Positions 46,560 to 55,558 of a DNA stretch of 64,000 bases are shown one piece after another. The translations under genes and the position numbers were made by a program. Numbering within the stretch: position 1 is the first letter of the stretch; each line of letters begins with the position of its first letter. Source of the stretch: Haemophilus parainfluenzae (GTDB taxonomy: Bacteria; Pseudomonadota; Gammaproteobacteria; Enterobacterales; Pasteurellaceae); assembly GCF_014931275.1 (NCBI RefSeq), contig NZ_CP063110.1:627501-691500 (forward strand). The letters run 5' to 3'. A model generated the notes under the pieces. It made no database searches. It was not told where the DNA came from and saw only the letters and a list, made by a program, of their open reading frames with translations.

Positions 46560-47597
46560 TTATTTTACGATGATATCACTGACGAAAGTAGGTAACTGCC
46601 ATGCGCCACCGGTAAACCATTTATAACAACCGCCTGTCATCCAGTCCGAAGTGCGGATAAAAATTTTTCCATTCCATACCGCGTCTTGCCCATTCCAACA
46701 ATCACCGAATGCATGACCTTTGTAAGAACCTCTTACAAACGCATAACCTTGTTTTTCATCATAGCCTGCTTCGTTGTACTGCTCCGCTAAGACTTGTTCT
46801 ACTTTGCTCAGTTTGTCATCGAGTACAGCATAGTAGTTGGTGCTTTGATAAGCGCCTTTAAAACAAAGCGCTTCAGCTAATACCTTATTCTGAGTTAACG
46901 GATAAATCATTATATTTTGGCTTTCTAGGTCTCCATCATAGCAGCCATCGTGAGCTTTACGTAACAGTGCTAGCACATGATTAAATTGTTTTTCACCGTG
47001 TTTTAATTCTATTGTTTTGCGGTTGTTCACGCTAACAGCATCAATTTTGGGTTTAACTTTTGGCGCTAATACAGCATGTTTTTCTTGACCTTGGCGAATG
47101 AGTGCGGAAGGGGTATTTAATCGTTGTTGGAATTCATCCATTTTGAGCATGGCTGCTGCTGCGCCTTTGTCTGACACTTTAAGCGTGGTTTTCCCATAGG
47201 TGAGACGAATTTCGCTCTCTTTTTTCAATCCGCTAAGTAATGCCTTGGTTTGCTCTTCAGTCAGCTTATCTGGCTCGTCGTCAGAAATATGCTTGACTTT
47301 GCCTAATGATTTACCGTTTAACCAAATTTCAATGTCTTGACCGACTTGAACATCACGGTCGGCTTCACCGAATGGTAAAATAGTGAGTTTCCCTTCGACA
47401 GTAGCATTTTCACCTGCCGCGCGAGTAAATAAAATAGAAACTGGATCGTCTCCTTTCTCTTGATAACCTGCCATACGACAAGTGCCCGTGTTATCACATA
47501 CTAAATCCCAATCTTGGTAGTTTCCAATACCTTTGATTGATGTTGAAGCTGCCATTGCAGTAAATGGTAATAATGAGAGAAGAATAACTTTTTTCAT
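46560..47597 (-). CDS. DUF1176 secreted protein, copy 3 (type B)
   Basis: This 345-aa protein has signal peptide MKKVILLSLLPFTAMAAS. The mature start is SIKGIGNYQDWDLVCDN, shorter than in type A and without the LKGFEK segment. A type-B insert (PFGEADRDVQVGQDIEIW) replaces the type-A middle. Cysteines GDCWNG and TGGCYKW are kept. It shares a 175-bp perfectly identical block (46715-46889) with copy 5. Confidence 0.85.
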   Translation of the reverse strand: MKKVILLSLLPFTAMAASTSIKGIGNYQDWDLVCDNTGTCRMAGYQEKGDDPVSILFTRAAGENATVEGKLTILPFGEADRDVQVGQDIEIWLNGKSLGKVKHISDDEPDKLTEEQTKALLSGLKKESEIRLTYGKTTLKVSDKGAAAAMLKMDEFQQRLNTPSALIRQGQEKHAVLAPKVKPKIDAVSVNNRKTIELKHGEKQFNHVLALLRKAHDGCYDGDLESQNIMIYPLTQNKVLAEALCFKGAYQSTNYYAVLDDKLSKVEQVLAEQYNEAGYDEKQGYAFVRGSYKGHAFGDCWNGQDAVWNGKIFIRTSDWMTGGCYKWFTGGAWQLPTFVSDIIVK

Positions 47598-47603
47598 GTT
47601 ATC

Positions 47604-47660
47604 AATTCCTAAAAGAAGATTTGCAAAAATAGAAGAAATCTGCCCGCTTACAAGTGGGCA
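47604..47660 (-). repeat. DUF1176 array spacer repeat 3
   Basis: The spacer between copies 3 and 4 starts with the common GAAGATTTGCAAAAA block but has a diverged centre. The hairpin here is TGCCCACTTGTAAGCGGGCA on the minus strand. Confidence 0.75.
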
Positions 47661-47667
47661 GTAATTT

Positions 47668-48723
47668 TTATTTAACGTTAATCTCGCTCACAAAAATCGG
47701 TAATCCGCCCCAAGCTCCGCCCGCAAACCCTTTACAAGAACCTGAGGTATGTTCTTCAGTACGGATAAAGATTTTGCCATTCCAAACAGCTTCTTGCCCA
47801 GACCAACAATTACCGATACCACTCCCTTTAAATGAGCCATTTACCGTTAAGACGTGAGTGTTTTTATCATAATCAGCATAGTTATACTTATTTGCCAGCA
47901 CTTGCTCAACCTTGCTTAATTTTTCGTCTAATACGGCATAGTAATAAGTGGATTGATAAGAGCCTGCCAAACAAATCGCTTCAGCTAGCACTTTACCTTT
48001 CGTTAGCGGGTAAAGTGTAATTTGTTTATTCCATACATCATCTTTATGAAGTTCATAACAGTAATTTTCTGCATCTTCATTCGTCCCATTACTTTTACGT
48101 AATAATGCTAATACCGCATCAAACTGTTTTTCACCGCGTTTTAATTCCGTGGTTTGGCGGTTATTCACACTTACTGCCTCAATTTTTGGTGCAGCCTGTG
48201 GAGCCAATACCGCATGTTTTTCTTGACCTTGACGAATGAGTGCGGAAGGCGTATTTAAACGTTGTTGAAACTCATCCATTTTGAGCATCGCGGCAGCTGC
48301 ACCTTTATCAGAGACTTTTTCCTTAAACTCACCAAAAATCACTTCAATACTTGCGTTTCCTTTTAGTGCAGTGAGTAATTCTGTTGTTTGTTTTTCACTT
48401 AATTTTGCAATTCCCTCTTCTGAGAAATTTTGGATCGTACCGAGTGATTGACCATTTAAGATAATTTCAGCCGTTTTATTACCCAGTTCATCGGGTAATA
48501 ATGCCAATTGCGCCGTCACAGGTGTTTGCTCCCCCGCACTTCGGGTAAATAAAATCGAAACAGGATGTTCGGAACCATCTCCTTCTTGATAGCCCGCCAT
48601 ATTGCAAGTGCCGGTATTATCACAAATCAAATCCCAGTCTTGATAATTCTTTTCAAACCCTTTTAACGATGGCGCAGCCATTGCAGTGAGTGGTAATAGT
48701 GAGAGAAGAATAACTTTTTTCAT
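47668..48723 (-). CDS. DUF1176 secreted protein, copy 4 (type A)
   Basis: This 351-aa protein has signal peptide MKKVILLSLLPLTAMAAPS, the same leader as copy 3 but a type-A mature start (LKGFEKNYQDWDLICDN). The ATG at 48723 is used because it matches the other copies and has AGGA upstream; a longer frame reaching 48780 runs through the spacer repeat and is rejected. Cysteines GNCWSG and SGSCKG are kept. Confidence 0.85.
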   Translation of the reverse strand: MKKVILLSLLPLTAMAAPSLKGFEKNYQDWDLICDNTGTCNMAGYQEGDGSEHPVSILFTRSAGEQTPVTAQLALLPDELGNKTAEIILNGQSLGTIQNFSEEGIAKLSEKQTTELLTALKGNASIEVIFGEFKEKVSDKGAAAAMLKMDEFQQRLNTPSALIRQGQEKHAVLAPQAAPKIEAVSVNNRQTTELKRGEKQFDAVLALLRKSNGTNEDAENYCYELHKDDVWNKQITLYPLTKGKVLAEAICLAGSYQSTYYYAVLDEKLSKVEQVLANKYNYADYDKNTHVLTVNGSFKGSGIGNCWSGQEAVWNGKIFIRTEEHTSGSCKGFAGGAWGGLPIFVSEINVK

Positions 48724-48726
48724 GTT

Positions 48727-48781
48727 ATAAATTCCTAAAAGAAGATTTGCAAAAAATTCGTCAAATCTAACCGCTTGCATT
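48727..48781 (-). repeat. DUF1176 array spacer repeat 4
   Basis: The spacer between copies 4 and 5 has GAAGATTTGCAAAAAATTCG followed by TCAAATCTAACCGCTT, matching the spacer of copies 2/3 except for one base. Confidence 0.8.
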
Positions 48782-48794
48782 AAGCGTTGTTTGT

Positions 48795-49823
48795 TTATTT
48801 AACGATGATGTTACTAACAAAAATCGGTAACTGCCACGTACCTCCGGGAAGCCCTTTACAAGCGCCTGTCATCCAGTGTGAAGTGCGGATAAAAATTTTG
48901 CCATTCCATACTGCGTCTTGCCCAGCCCAACAATCACCTAATGCCCGACCTTTGTAAGAACCTCTTACAAACGCATAACCTTGTTTTTCATCATAGCCTG
49001 CTTCGTTGTACTGCTCCGCTAAGACTTGTTCTACTTTGCTCAGTTTGTCATCGAGTACAGCATAGTAGTTGGTGCTTTGATAAGCGCCTTTAAAACAAAG
49101 CGCTTCAGCTAATACCTTATTATGCGTTAACGGATAAATCGTTATATCTTGGCTTTCTAAGTCTTCATCAACGCAGCCATCGTGAGCTTTACGTAATAGT
49201 GCGAGCACGTTATCGTATTGTTTTTCACCGAGTTTTAATTCAGTTGTTTTGCGGTTTTTCACGCTAACAGCATCAATTTGGGGTTCAACTTTTGGCGCTA
49301 ATACAGCATGTTTTTCTTGACCTTGACGAATAAGTGCTGAAGGCGTATTTAACCGCTGTTGGAATTCATCCATTTTGAGCATGGCTGCCGCTGCGCCTTT
49401 GTCTGATACTTTAAGCGTAGTTTTCCCATAGGTGAGACGAATTTCGCTCTCTTTTTTCAATCCGCTAAGTAATGCCTTAGTTTGCTCTTCAGTCAGCTTA
49501 TCTGGCGCGTCGTCAGAAATATGCTTGACTGTGCCTAATGATTTGCCATTTAACCAAATTTCAATATCTTGACCGACTTGAACATCACGGTCGGCTTCTC
49601 CGAATGGTACAATAGTGAGTTTCCCTTCGACAGCAGCATTTTCGCCTGCTGCACGAGTAAATAAAATAGAGACTGGGTCACTACTTTCATCCTGATAACC
49701 CGCCATACGACAAGTGCCCGTGTTATCACATACTAAATCCCAATCTTGGTAGTTTCCAATACCTTTGATTGAAGTGGCCATTGCAGCTACTGGCAATAAA
49801 GTTAATAACAATACTTTTTTCAT
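48795..49823 (-). CDS. DUF1176 secreted protein, copy 5 (type B, first in the array)
   Basis: This 342-aa protein has signal peptide MKKVLLLTLLPVAAMA and a type-B body very close to copy 3. Cysteines GDCWAG and TGACKG are kept. It starts 28 nt after pgl's upstream neighbour is read in the other order: in transcription it is first of the array and pgl lies just downstream of nothing else, so the array begins ~27 nt after the pgl stop. No promoter is evident in that gap, so the array may be read from pgl. Confidence 0.85.
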   Translation of the reverse strand: MKKVLLLTLLPVAAMATSIKGIGNYQDWDLVCDNTGTCRMAGYQDESSDPVSILFTRAAGENAAVEGKLTIVPFGEADRDVQVGQDIEIWLNGKSLGTVKHISDDAPDKLTEEQTKALLSGLKKESEIRLTYGKTTLKVSDKGAAAAMLKMDEFQQRLNTPSALIRQGQEKHAVLAPKVEPQIDAVSVKNRKTTELKLGEKQYDNVLALLRKAHDGCVDEDLESQDITIYPLTHNKVLAEALCFKGAYQSTNYYAVLDDKLSKVEQVLAEQYNEAGYDEKQGYAFVRGSYKGRALGDCWAGQDAVWNGKIFIRTSHWMTGACKGLPGGTWQLPIFVSNIIVK

Positions 49824-49850
49824 CTTGAAGTTCCCTTTTTGATGGGCGTA

Positions 49851-50549
49851 TTACAATAATGCTGCCGCCGTTTTATCCAAATACCATTCCGTCACCCCAT
49901 TTTTTGCTTTAATTTTGGCAGCAGGGTAAGGCAGGTTTTCTGCTGGCGTTGTTTGGATTTCTTTTAAAATATCCGCTTTGCTTTCGCCAGTGACTAAATA
50001 GGTAATGCGTTTGGCTTGTTCAATGAGTTTGGCTGTTTTAGAAATGCGGATTTGACCGCTTTCAGGGTGTTTTGCAATGACCGCAAGGTTTTCATCATCA
50101 AAATTGGTTTGATGTGGGAAGAGAGATGCGGTATGACCATCAGTTCCCATGCCTAAAATGATCCAATCAAAAATGCCGTTTGGAATGACCGCAGTTAATT
50201 CTTCTTCGAAGCGTTTTAGTTCAAAGTGCGGTTCATTTTCGCCACGAATTCTGTGGATGTTTTCCGTTGGAATTTGAATATGATCGAATAAGCGTTTTTG
50301 CACTTCACCATAGTTGCTTTCTGAATCGGTTGGTGGAACCATACGATCATCACCCCACCAAAAATGCAGGTTTTTCCAGTTAATTTGTTCTGCATAAGGC
50401 GCTTTGGCTAAGGTTTTAAATAACAATTTAGGCGTTGAACCACCGGAAAGGGAAATGTGTACAGGATGATTTAATTGGCTATAAATCACAAATTCTTGGG
50501 CGATCTTTTCAACAGCGTGTTGAGCCGTTGGGAAGGTGATGGTGTTCAT
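49851..50549 (-). CDS. pgl: 6-phosphogluconolactonase
   Basis: This 232-aa enzyme of the DevB/SOL type is step two of the oxidative pentose phosphate pathway. The motifs ISLSGGSTPKLLFKTL (32-47), FWWGDDRMVPP (about 63-73) and ILGMGTDGHTASLFP (about 131-145) are intact. It lies 68 nt downstream of zwf on the same strand, with a strong hairpin in between. A perfect uptake signal lies at ~50225. Confidence 0.95.
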   Translation of the reverse strand: MNTITFPTAQHAVEKIAQEFVIYSQLNHPVHISLSGGSTPKLLFKTLAKAPYAEQINWKNLHFWWGDDRMVPPTDSESNYGEVQKRLFDHIQIPTENIHRIRGENEPHFELKRFEEELTAVIPNGIFDWIILGMGTDGHTASLFPHQTNFDDENLAVIAKHPESGQIRISKTAKLIEQAKRITYLVTGESKADILKEIQTTPAENLPYPAAKIKAKNGVTEWYLDKTAAALL

Positions 50550-50572
50550 GTTTGCTTCTCTTTATATTGGAT

Positions 50573-50608
50573 ATAAGCCTTCTTCCGCTTGTAGGGAAGA
50601 AGGCTTGC
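50573..50608 (-). other. Strong hairpin between zwf and pgl
   Basis: AAGCCTTCTTCC and GGAAGAAGGCTT form a 12-bp perfect stem with a ~9-nt loop. In the zwf-pgl direction it is not followed by a U tract, so it looks like an mRNA-stabilising or processing hairpin rather than a terminator. Confidence 0.6.
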
Positions 50609-50617
50609 GATTAATGA

Positions 50618-52099
50618 TTAAACCTTTTTCTTCATTTTGCCACTTGGTTTACGCCATACGCGACCACTTTTCGCGATAAGTTTTTCCGCCGCAACAGGTC
50701 CCCAAGTACCTGCTTCATATTCATGAACTCGGCCGCCTGCTTCTTTGTAGTCTAAAATTGGTTGAACGAATTTCCATGCAGCATGAACGGCATCAGTACG
50801 AGCGAAGAGTGTTGCATCACCTTTCATCGCATCGAGCAATAAGCGCTCATAAGCCGTCAGGACTTGGTCATCGGCTAAATCAGCATAACGGAAATCCATT
50901 GACACTTCTTTTGCTTCAAAGCCTGCCCCTGGTTTTTTCAAGCCGAAACGCATTGAAATCGCTTCATCGGGTTGAATACGAATGATCAATTTATTTTCTG
51001 GTGCATTTTGACTGAATACAGGGTGCGGAGTAGTTTTGAAATGAATAACAATTTCAGTCACACGTGCCGGCAAGCGCTTACCTGTTCGTACATAGAAAGG
51101 TACACCCGCCCAACGCCAGTTTTCGATTTCACAACGTAAGGCCATAAAGGTTTCTGTGCGAGAGTTAGCAGGCACACCTTTTTCTTGTAAATAGCCTTTG
51201 ACTTCTTTGCCATCAATTTCTGCTGCAGTGTATTGACCAAGCACTAAATTATGCTCAACGTCATCTTGCGTTAATGGACGTAAAGAATGCATGACTTTGG
51301 CTACTTCATCACGCATCGAGTTTGCATTAATGATAGCAGGTGGTTCCATGGCAACCATGGCTAGAACTTGTAGTAAGTGGTTTTGGAACATGTCACGCAT
51401 TGCACCGGAACCATCATAATAGCCACCACGTTCTTCTACACCAATGGCTTCGGCTCCCGTAATTTCGACATAATCAATGTAATTACGGTTCCAAAGCGGT
51501 TCGAATAAACCATTTGAAAAGCGTAAAACAAGTAAGTTTTGTACGGTTTCTTTACCAAGATAATGGTCGATACGATAGATTTGATGTTCTTCAAAGAAAC
51601 GATGAATTTGGACGTCGAGTTCTTGTGCTGTTTTTTCATCGTAACCAAAAGGTTTTTCGACAATAATCCGTTTCCAACCGTCTTCTTCTGTGTTTAAACC
51701 ATGAGCTGCAAGACATTCTGGAATCACACCATATAAACTTGGTGGCGTAGACATATAGTAAAGGGTGTTGCCATTCGTTTGATATTTAGTATGTAATTCT
51801 TCTAAACGTGGGACTAATTTTCCGTAATCGGCCGCATCAGATGTGTTTACCGCTTGGTAATAGAGATGGCTACAAAAAGCGTCTAGCGTTTCGGGTGTGG
51901 TTTCTTCTGTTTCAAGTAACGCTTCACGCATTTTTTCACGGAAAGTCTCATCGTTTAATTCTGAACGAGCGACACCTAATACAGAAAATTTGTTTAAACG
52001 ACCAAATTTGAAAAGATTATAAAGTGCTGGAATGAGTTTGCGGTGAGTCAAATCACCGGAAGCACCAAAAATCACGATACAGTTATTATTAGTTTGCAT
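50618..52099 (-). CDS. zwf: Glucose-6-phosphate 1-dehydrogenase
   Basis: This 493-aa NADP-dependent enzyme is the first step of the oxidative pentose phosphate pathway. The nucleotide loop is [20 protein letters not shown], starting near residue 8. The catalytic motif RIDHYLGKE is near 178-186. The ATG at 52099 has AAGGAA 6 nt upstream; a TTG-started extension reaching 52171 is rejected. It is followed by pgl. Confidence 0.97.
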   Translation of the reverse strand: MQTNNNCIVIFGASGDLTHRKLIPALYNLFKFGRLNKFSVLGVARSELNDETFREKMREALLETEETTPETLDAFCSHLYYQAVNTSDAADYGKLVPRLEELHTKYQTNGNTLYYMSTPPSLYGVIPECLAAHGLNTEEDGWKRIIVEKPFGYDEKTAQELDVQIHRFFEEHQIYRIDHYLGKETVQNLLVLRFSNGLFEPLWNRNYIDYVEITGAEAIGVEERGGYYDGSGAMRDMFQNHLLQVLAMVAMEPPAIINANSMRDEVAKVMHSLRPLTQDDVEHNLVLGQYTAAEIDGKEVKGYLQEKGVPANSRTETFMALRCEIENWRWAGVPFYVRTGKRLPARVTEIVIHFKTTPHPVFSQNAPENKLIIRIQPDEAISMRFGLKKPGAGFEAKEVSMDFRYADLADDQVLTAYERLLLDAMKGDATLFARTDAVHAAWKFVQPILDYKEAGGRVHEYEAGTWGPVAAEKLIAKSGRVWRKPSGKMKKKV

Positions 52100-52171
52100 A
52101 TTATTCCTTATTGTTCCGAGTAGTATTTTTAAATAATGCAATATATTACTGCACTTTACCAATCGAACCAA

Positions 52172-52978
52172 TCAATTAAATTGAAAGATAGATGCCCAAT
52201 TTTGTGTATTATCTGACACCATCACAAAGTTTGGATTAATTAAACTTTCACGCTGGTTATAGGTGAGTGGCTGAAAGTGTGGATCGAAAATTCCCCCATT
52301 GATTTCAGCTAATAAGATTTCAGCGCCCGCGGTGTCCCATTCGCCGGTTTTGCCGAGTCGAATATAGCAATCAACCACTCCTTCTGCGACTAAACCGCTT
52401 TTCAAACTACTTGAACCTACGACCGTAAATTTGCATGCCAAATTCTTCGCCAAAATTGACCGCACTTTTTCTTGTGAGGTGGTGGCACCTACGGCGATTT
52501 TTAACGGCTTCGTGAGATCGATTTTTTGTGGTTGTAAGGCTTTTATCTCTTTGTCACTCTGTTTGAATGCCCCAAAACCTTTCATGGCGTAATAGGTGAT
52601 ATTCAAAATAGGGAAGTGAATGACCCCCAGTACAGGTTGATGATTTTGTACGAGTGTAATCAAAACGGAAAATTGATCCGTGCGATCAATAAATTGCTGT
52701 GTGCCATCAAGGGGATCGATCAACCAATAGGTTTGCCAAGTTTGGCGTTGTTCAAAGGGGATATTGCAGTTTTCCTCAGAAAGAACAGGAATGTCGGGGA
52801 AAAGTGCGGTCAGTTTTTCGATTAAAAACTGGCTGACAAATAAATCCGCCTCTGTGACAGGTGTGTTATCCGATTTAGTTTGTATTGCCACATCCTGTTG
52901 GTAAAAACGAGCCAAATGTTTTCCCGCTTCATTAGCAAGCGTGAGGACTTGATCGAGAAGAGATTGAGATAATTGCAT
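52172..52978 (-). CDS. cysQ: 3'(2'),5'-bisphosphate nucleotidase CysQ
   Basis: This 268-aa inositol-monophosphatase-fold enzyme hydrolyses 3'-phosphoadenosine 5'-phosphate. The metal site motifs are SEEN (67-70), WLIDPLDGTQQFI (85-97) and WDTAGAEILLAEINGG (about 218-233). Two uptake signals lie inside it (near 52450 and 52803). It sits upstream of zwf on the same strand. Confidence 0.92.
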   Translation of the reverse strand: MQLSQSLLDQVLTLANEAGKHLARFYQQDVAIQTKSDNTPVTEADLFVSQFLIEKLTALFPDIPVLSEENCNIPFEQRQTWQTYWLIDPLDGTQQFIDRTDQFSVLITLVQNHQPVLGVIHFPILNITYYAMKGFGAFKQSDKEIKALQPQKIDLTKPLKIAVGATTSQEKVRSILAKNLACKFTVVGSSSLKSGLVAEGVVDCYIRLGKTGEWDTAGAEILLAEINGGIFDPHFQPLTYNQRESLINPNFVMVSDNTQNWASIFQFN

Positions 52979-52987
52979 ATTTATTCT

Positions 52988-53392
52988 CTACTTTGATTTC
53001 GGTAATAACAAGGAGAGGAAAATTGTCGTATAGATTGCCATGATGGAAGATCCGCCTAAGATGAAGGATATACGGTCAGTGAGGTATTTTGTATTTGGTG
53101 CGATCACGACATTACCGATACTCCAATAACAAAAAATAATGATAAATGAAAAAAGGAGAATCTTCTTCCAGTGATGGCGTAGATAGCCTCTGCATTTGGC
53201 AACGTAAGCATTGATTATCGCCGGAACAGTGAGAGGCCAAAATGTCAGAAAGAAACCAAATAACGCAGAGTCGAAATAACCTTCTCTGTAGTCGTCTAGG
53301 TCGAAAAGGACATAAGCGATAACACTGCCTATCAGCTGCGTAACTAGTGGGAAGATAATAATCGCTTTCAAATAAGGGGATTGAGTTGACAC
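52988..53392 (-). CDS. Small inner-membrane protein, unknown function
   Basis: This 134-aa protein has four predicted transmembrane helices (roughly 8-28, 43-63, 78-98 and 108-130). I do not recognise a family. It lies 9 nt upstream of cysQ on the same strand, so it is probably co-transcribed. A terminator separates it from the OPT gene. Confidence 0.7.
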   Translation of the reverse strand: MSTQSPYLKAIIIFPLVTQLIGSVIAYVLFDLDDYREGYFDSALFGFFLTFWPLTVPAIINAYVAKCRGYLRHHWKKILLFSFIIIFCYWSIGNVVIAPNTKYLTDRISFILGGSSIMAIYTTIFLSLLLPKSK

Positions 53393-53405
53393 CTTAAGCT
53401 CCTAG

Positions 53406-53437
53406 AAAAATAGGCTATCCGAGGACAGCCTATTTTC
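53406..53437 (-). terminator. Terminator of the OPT transporter gene
   Basis: AAAATAGGCT-(A)TCC-GAGGACAGCCTATTTT forms a ~10-bp stem with one mismatch, followed on the minus strand by T-rich sequence. Confidence 0.8.
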
Positions 53438-53442
53438 ATCCA

Positions 53443-55443
53443 TTATTTTGATTTCTTCGCACGCAATACACGAGAAACGAAAATAAAGACACCGAAGATA
53501 AACACGGCAAGACCGAGTAATTCGCCTATATTATCCCAGTTTTCTAACGCTAAGGCTAATGGTGCTTCAGATCCGCCAGATGTTACAGATGCCGCAATAA
53601 TGAAGGCTAAGATAACGCCCATTAAGCTTTCACCGACAATTAAACCTGCCGCGAAAAGTGTACCGAAACGTTCTGCTTTTTTCTCTACTTCAGTATCGTT
53701 AGTGCGTTTTGCATAGCGCTTAATATTGCGTGTGAGAAGCCATGTCATCACCGCACCGACCACAACCGGCATATTGATTGATGGTGGAAGGTAAATACCA
53801 ATACCAACCGCTAATACTGGTAACGCAAAACGACTGTTGCTGGTTTTACGCATAAGCGCATCTACGATGATTAAGACCACACCCAAACCTACACCACTTA
53901 AAATGTAAGTCCATTCTAATTGGTTGGTGAAAATACCTTTTGAAATAGTGGTCATAATGGTTGCTTGTGGCGCTGAAAGTGCTTGTGTTGGATCCATGTC
54001 TGGACGTGGTAATGCACCCGTGAAACCATAAGCGTGGTATAAAATTTCTAATACCGGCGCAATCACTAATGCACCAACGAAACAACCAATGATTAACGCA
54101 ACCTGTTGTCTCCAAGGTGTCGCTTCAACTAAAAGACCGGTTTTTAAGTCTTGTAAGTTATCGTTTGAAATAGTTGCTGTGGTTAATACGATAGATGCGG
54201 TGAACAAGGTTAATGCGGTTAAGAATTTTTGACCGTCTGCCGTTTCAAATAAGCCACTGCTTTTACCAATGGTCACTAAAACAAGTGAAATCACGATCAC
54301 GGAAATAATCCCGATGCCTGAAATTGGGCTGGAAGATGAACCAACTAATCCCGCCATATAACCAGATGCTGCTGCAACGAAGAAGCCAATTAACACCGCA
54401 AGCAGAGTACAAACCACGACTAATAACACGGCAAGTTCAGCAGAAATTGGTGCGGCTGCAACGAAGTGATATAAGGAAATCACGATTAATACGACAGTCG
54501 CCAATAAAATATAAATAATGGTTTTTGGCGATAAGTCGATATCAATACGATTTTCTGATTCAGCTTGTGAACCTTTTAACATACGGAAAGAATGAACCAT
54601 CCCTTCAATCATTGGTTTGAGAAGGATTAATAATGTCCAAATCGCTGCAATACCGATAGTGCCCACACCAATAAAGCGCACTTTGGTTTTCCATTCAGTC
54701 ATGGCATAGCTCACGATGGAAGCATCGGTTGGCATATCACCTGTTGCGGTGAAATAAGGTACAGCCACACCCCAAGCGAGGAATGTCCCGAATAACATCG
54801 CAAGACCGCCTACGATACCAATTAAGTAGCCCGCACCGACTAATGCAAGAGAGAAGCCCATCGGTAATTGGAAAACGGCTTTGCCGTTAGAGAACCATGC
54901 ACTAGCGCTGTCAGACATGACACGTAATGCGTTAGTTAAGAACGCAACGGTTCCCGCGAAAATACCGCCATAAGCGATATCTTTTACACCACTGTCACTT
55001 TCGTCATTATTACCCGCTTTTAAGATTTCGGCTGCAGCCACACCCTCAGGGTAAGGTAAGTCGCTGTTTACCACCATCGCACGACGTAATGGAATAGTGA
55101 ATAGTACGCCCAACGTACCGCCAGAGGCACAGATAAGCACAGTTTGCCAGAATGGGAATTCCTGCCAGTAACCCATCATTAATAGACCTGGAAGAACGAA
55201 AATAACAGAAGACAGTGTCCCCGCTGATGAAGCTTGGGTTTGCACCATGTTATTTTCTAAGATACTGGAATCCTTGAAGAATTTTAAAATTGCCATAGAA
55301 ATTACGGCAGCTGGAATGGAGGAGGCGAAAGTCATCCCCACTTTAAGACCCAAATAAACGTTAGATGCAGTGAAGATCACTGTAATTAACGCCCCAAGGA
55401 ACATTCCTCGGAAGGTCAATTCTTTTAAATTATCATGAGACAT
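53443..55443 (-). CDS. OPT-family oligopeptide transporter
   Basis: This is a 666-aa inner-membrane protein with about 16 hydrophobic helices. It begins with ELTFRGMFLGALITVIFTASNVYLGLKVG, characteristic of the prokaryotic OPT group; DLPYPEGVAAAEIL and SISGIGIISV-like segments (SSSPISGIGIISV) follow. Substrate (small peptides or metal chelates) is not determined by sequence. It is single-gene by context: a terminator follows and nudE lies upstream 115 bp away. Confidence 0.92.
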   Translation of the reverse strand: MSHDNLKELTFRGMFLGALITVIFTASNVYLGLKVGMTFASSIPAAVISMAILKFFKDSSILENNMVQTQASSAGTLSSVIFVLPGLLMMGYWQEFPFWQTVLICASGGTLGVLFTIPLRRAMVVNSDLPYPEGVAAAEILKAGNNDESDSGVKDIAYGGIFAGTVAFLTNALRVMSDSASAWFSNGKAVFQLPMGFSLALVGAGYLIGIVGGLAMLFGTFLAWGVAVPYFTATGDMPTDASIVSYAMTEWKTKVRFIGVGTIGIAAIWTLLILLKPMIEGMVHSFRMLKGSQAESENRIDIDLSPKTIIYILLATVVLIVISLYHFVAAAPISAELAVLLVVVCTLLAVLIGFFVAAASGYMAGLVGSSSSPISGIGIISVIVISLVLVTIGKSSGLFETADGQKFLTALTLFTASIVLTTATISNDNLQDLKTGLLVEATPWRQQVALIIGCFVGALVIAPVLEILYHAYGFTGALPRPDMDPTQALSAPQATIMTTISKGIFTNQLEWTYILSGVGLGVVLIIVDALMRKTSNSRFALPVLAVGIGIYLPPSINMPVVVGAVMTWLLTRNIKRYAKRTNDTEVEKKAERFGTLFAAGLIVGESLMGVILAFIIAASVTSGGSEAPLALALENWDNIGELLGLAVFIFGVFIFVSRVLRAKKSK

Positions 55444-55558
55444 AAATTTTCCTATTTATTTTTGATAAATGACTATACATTCTCAAAAAAAGAATAATTA
55501 TTCAAGTTTTATTTAAAGTTAATCGCTTACAATTAGAATTTATCTAAATTTTTTCGAT

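Noticed and set aside
48724..48780. N-terminal extension of DUF1176 copy 4
   Set aside because: The extension reads through the spacer repeat and places 19 residues before a perfect signal peptide; all other copies start at the MKK methionine.
44306..49823. DUF1176 array as a toxin/immunity or prophage cluster
   Set aside because: All five genes encode the same signal-peptide-bearing family, with no integrase, phage structural gene or toxin partner nearby.
52100..52171. 24-residue N-terminal extension of zwf from a TTG
   Set aside because: The ATG at 52099 has a good ribosome site and gives the family N-terminus; the extension begins at the base before the cysQ stop.
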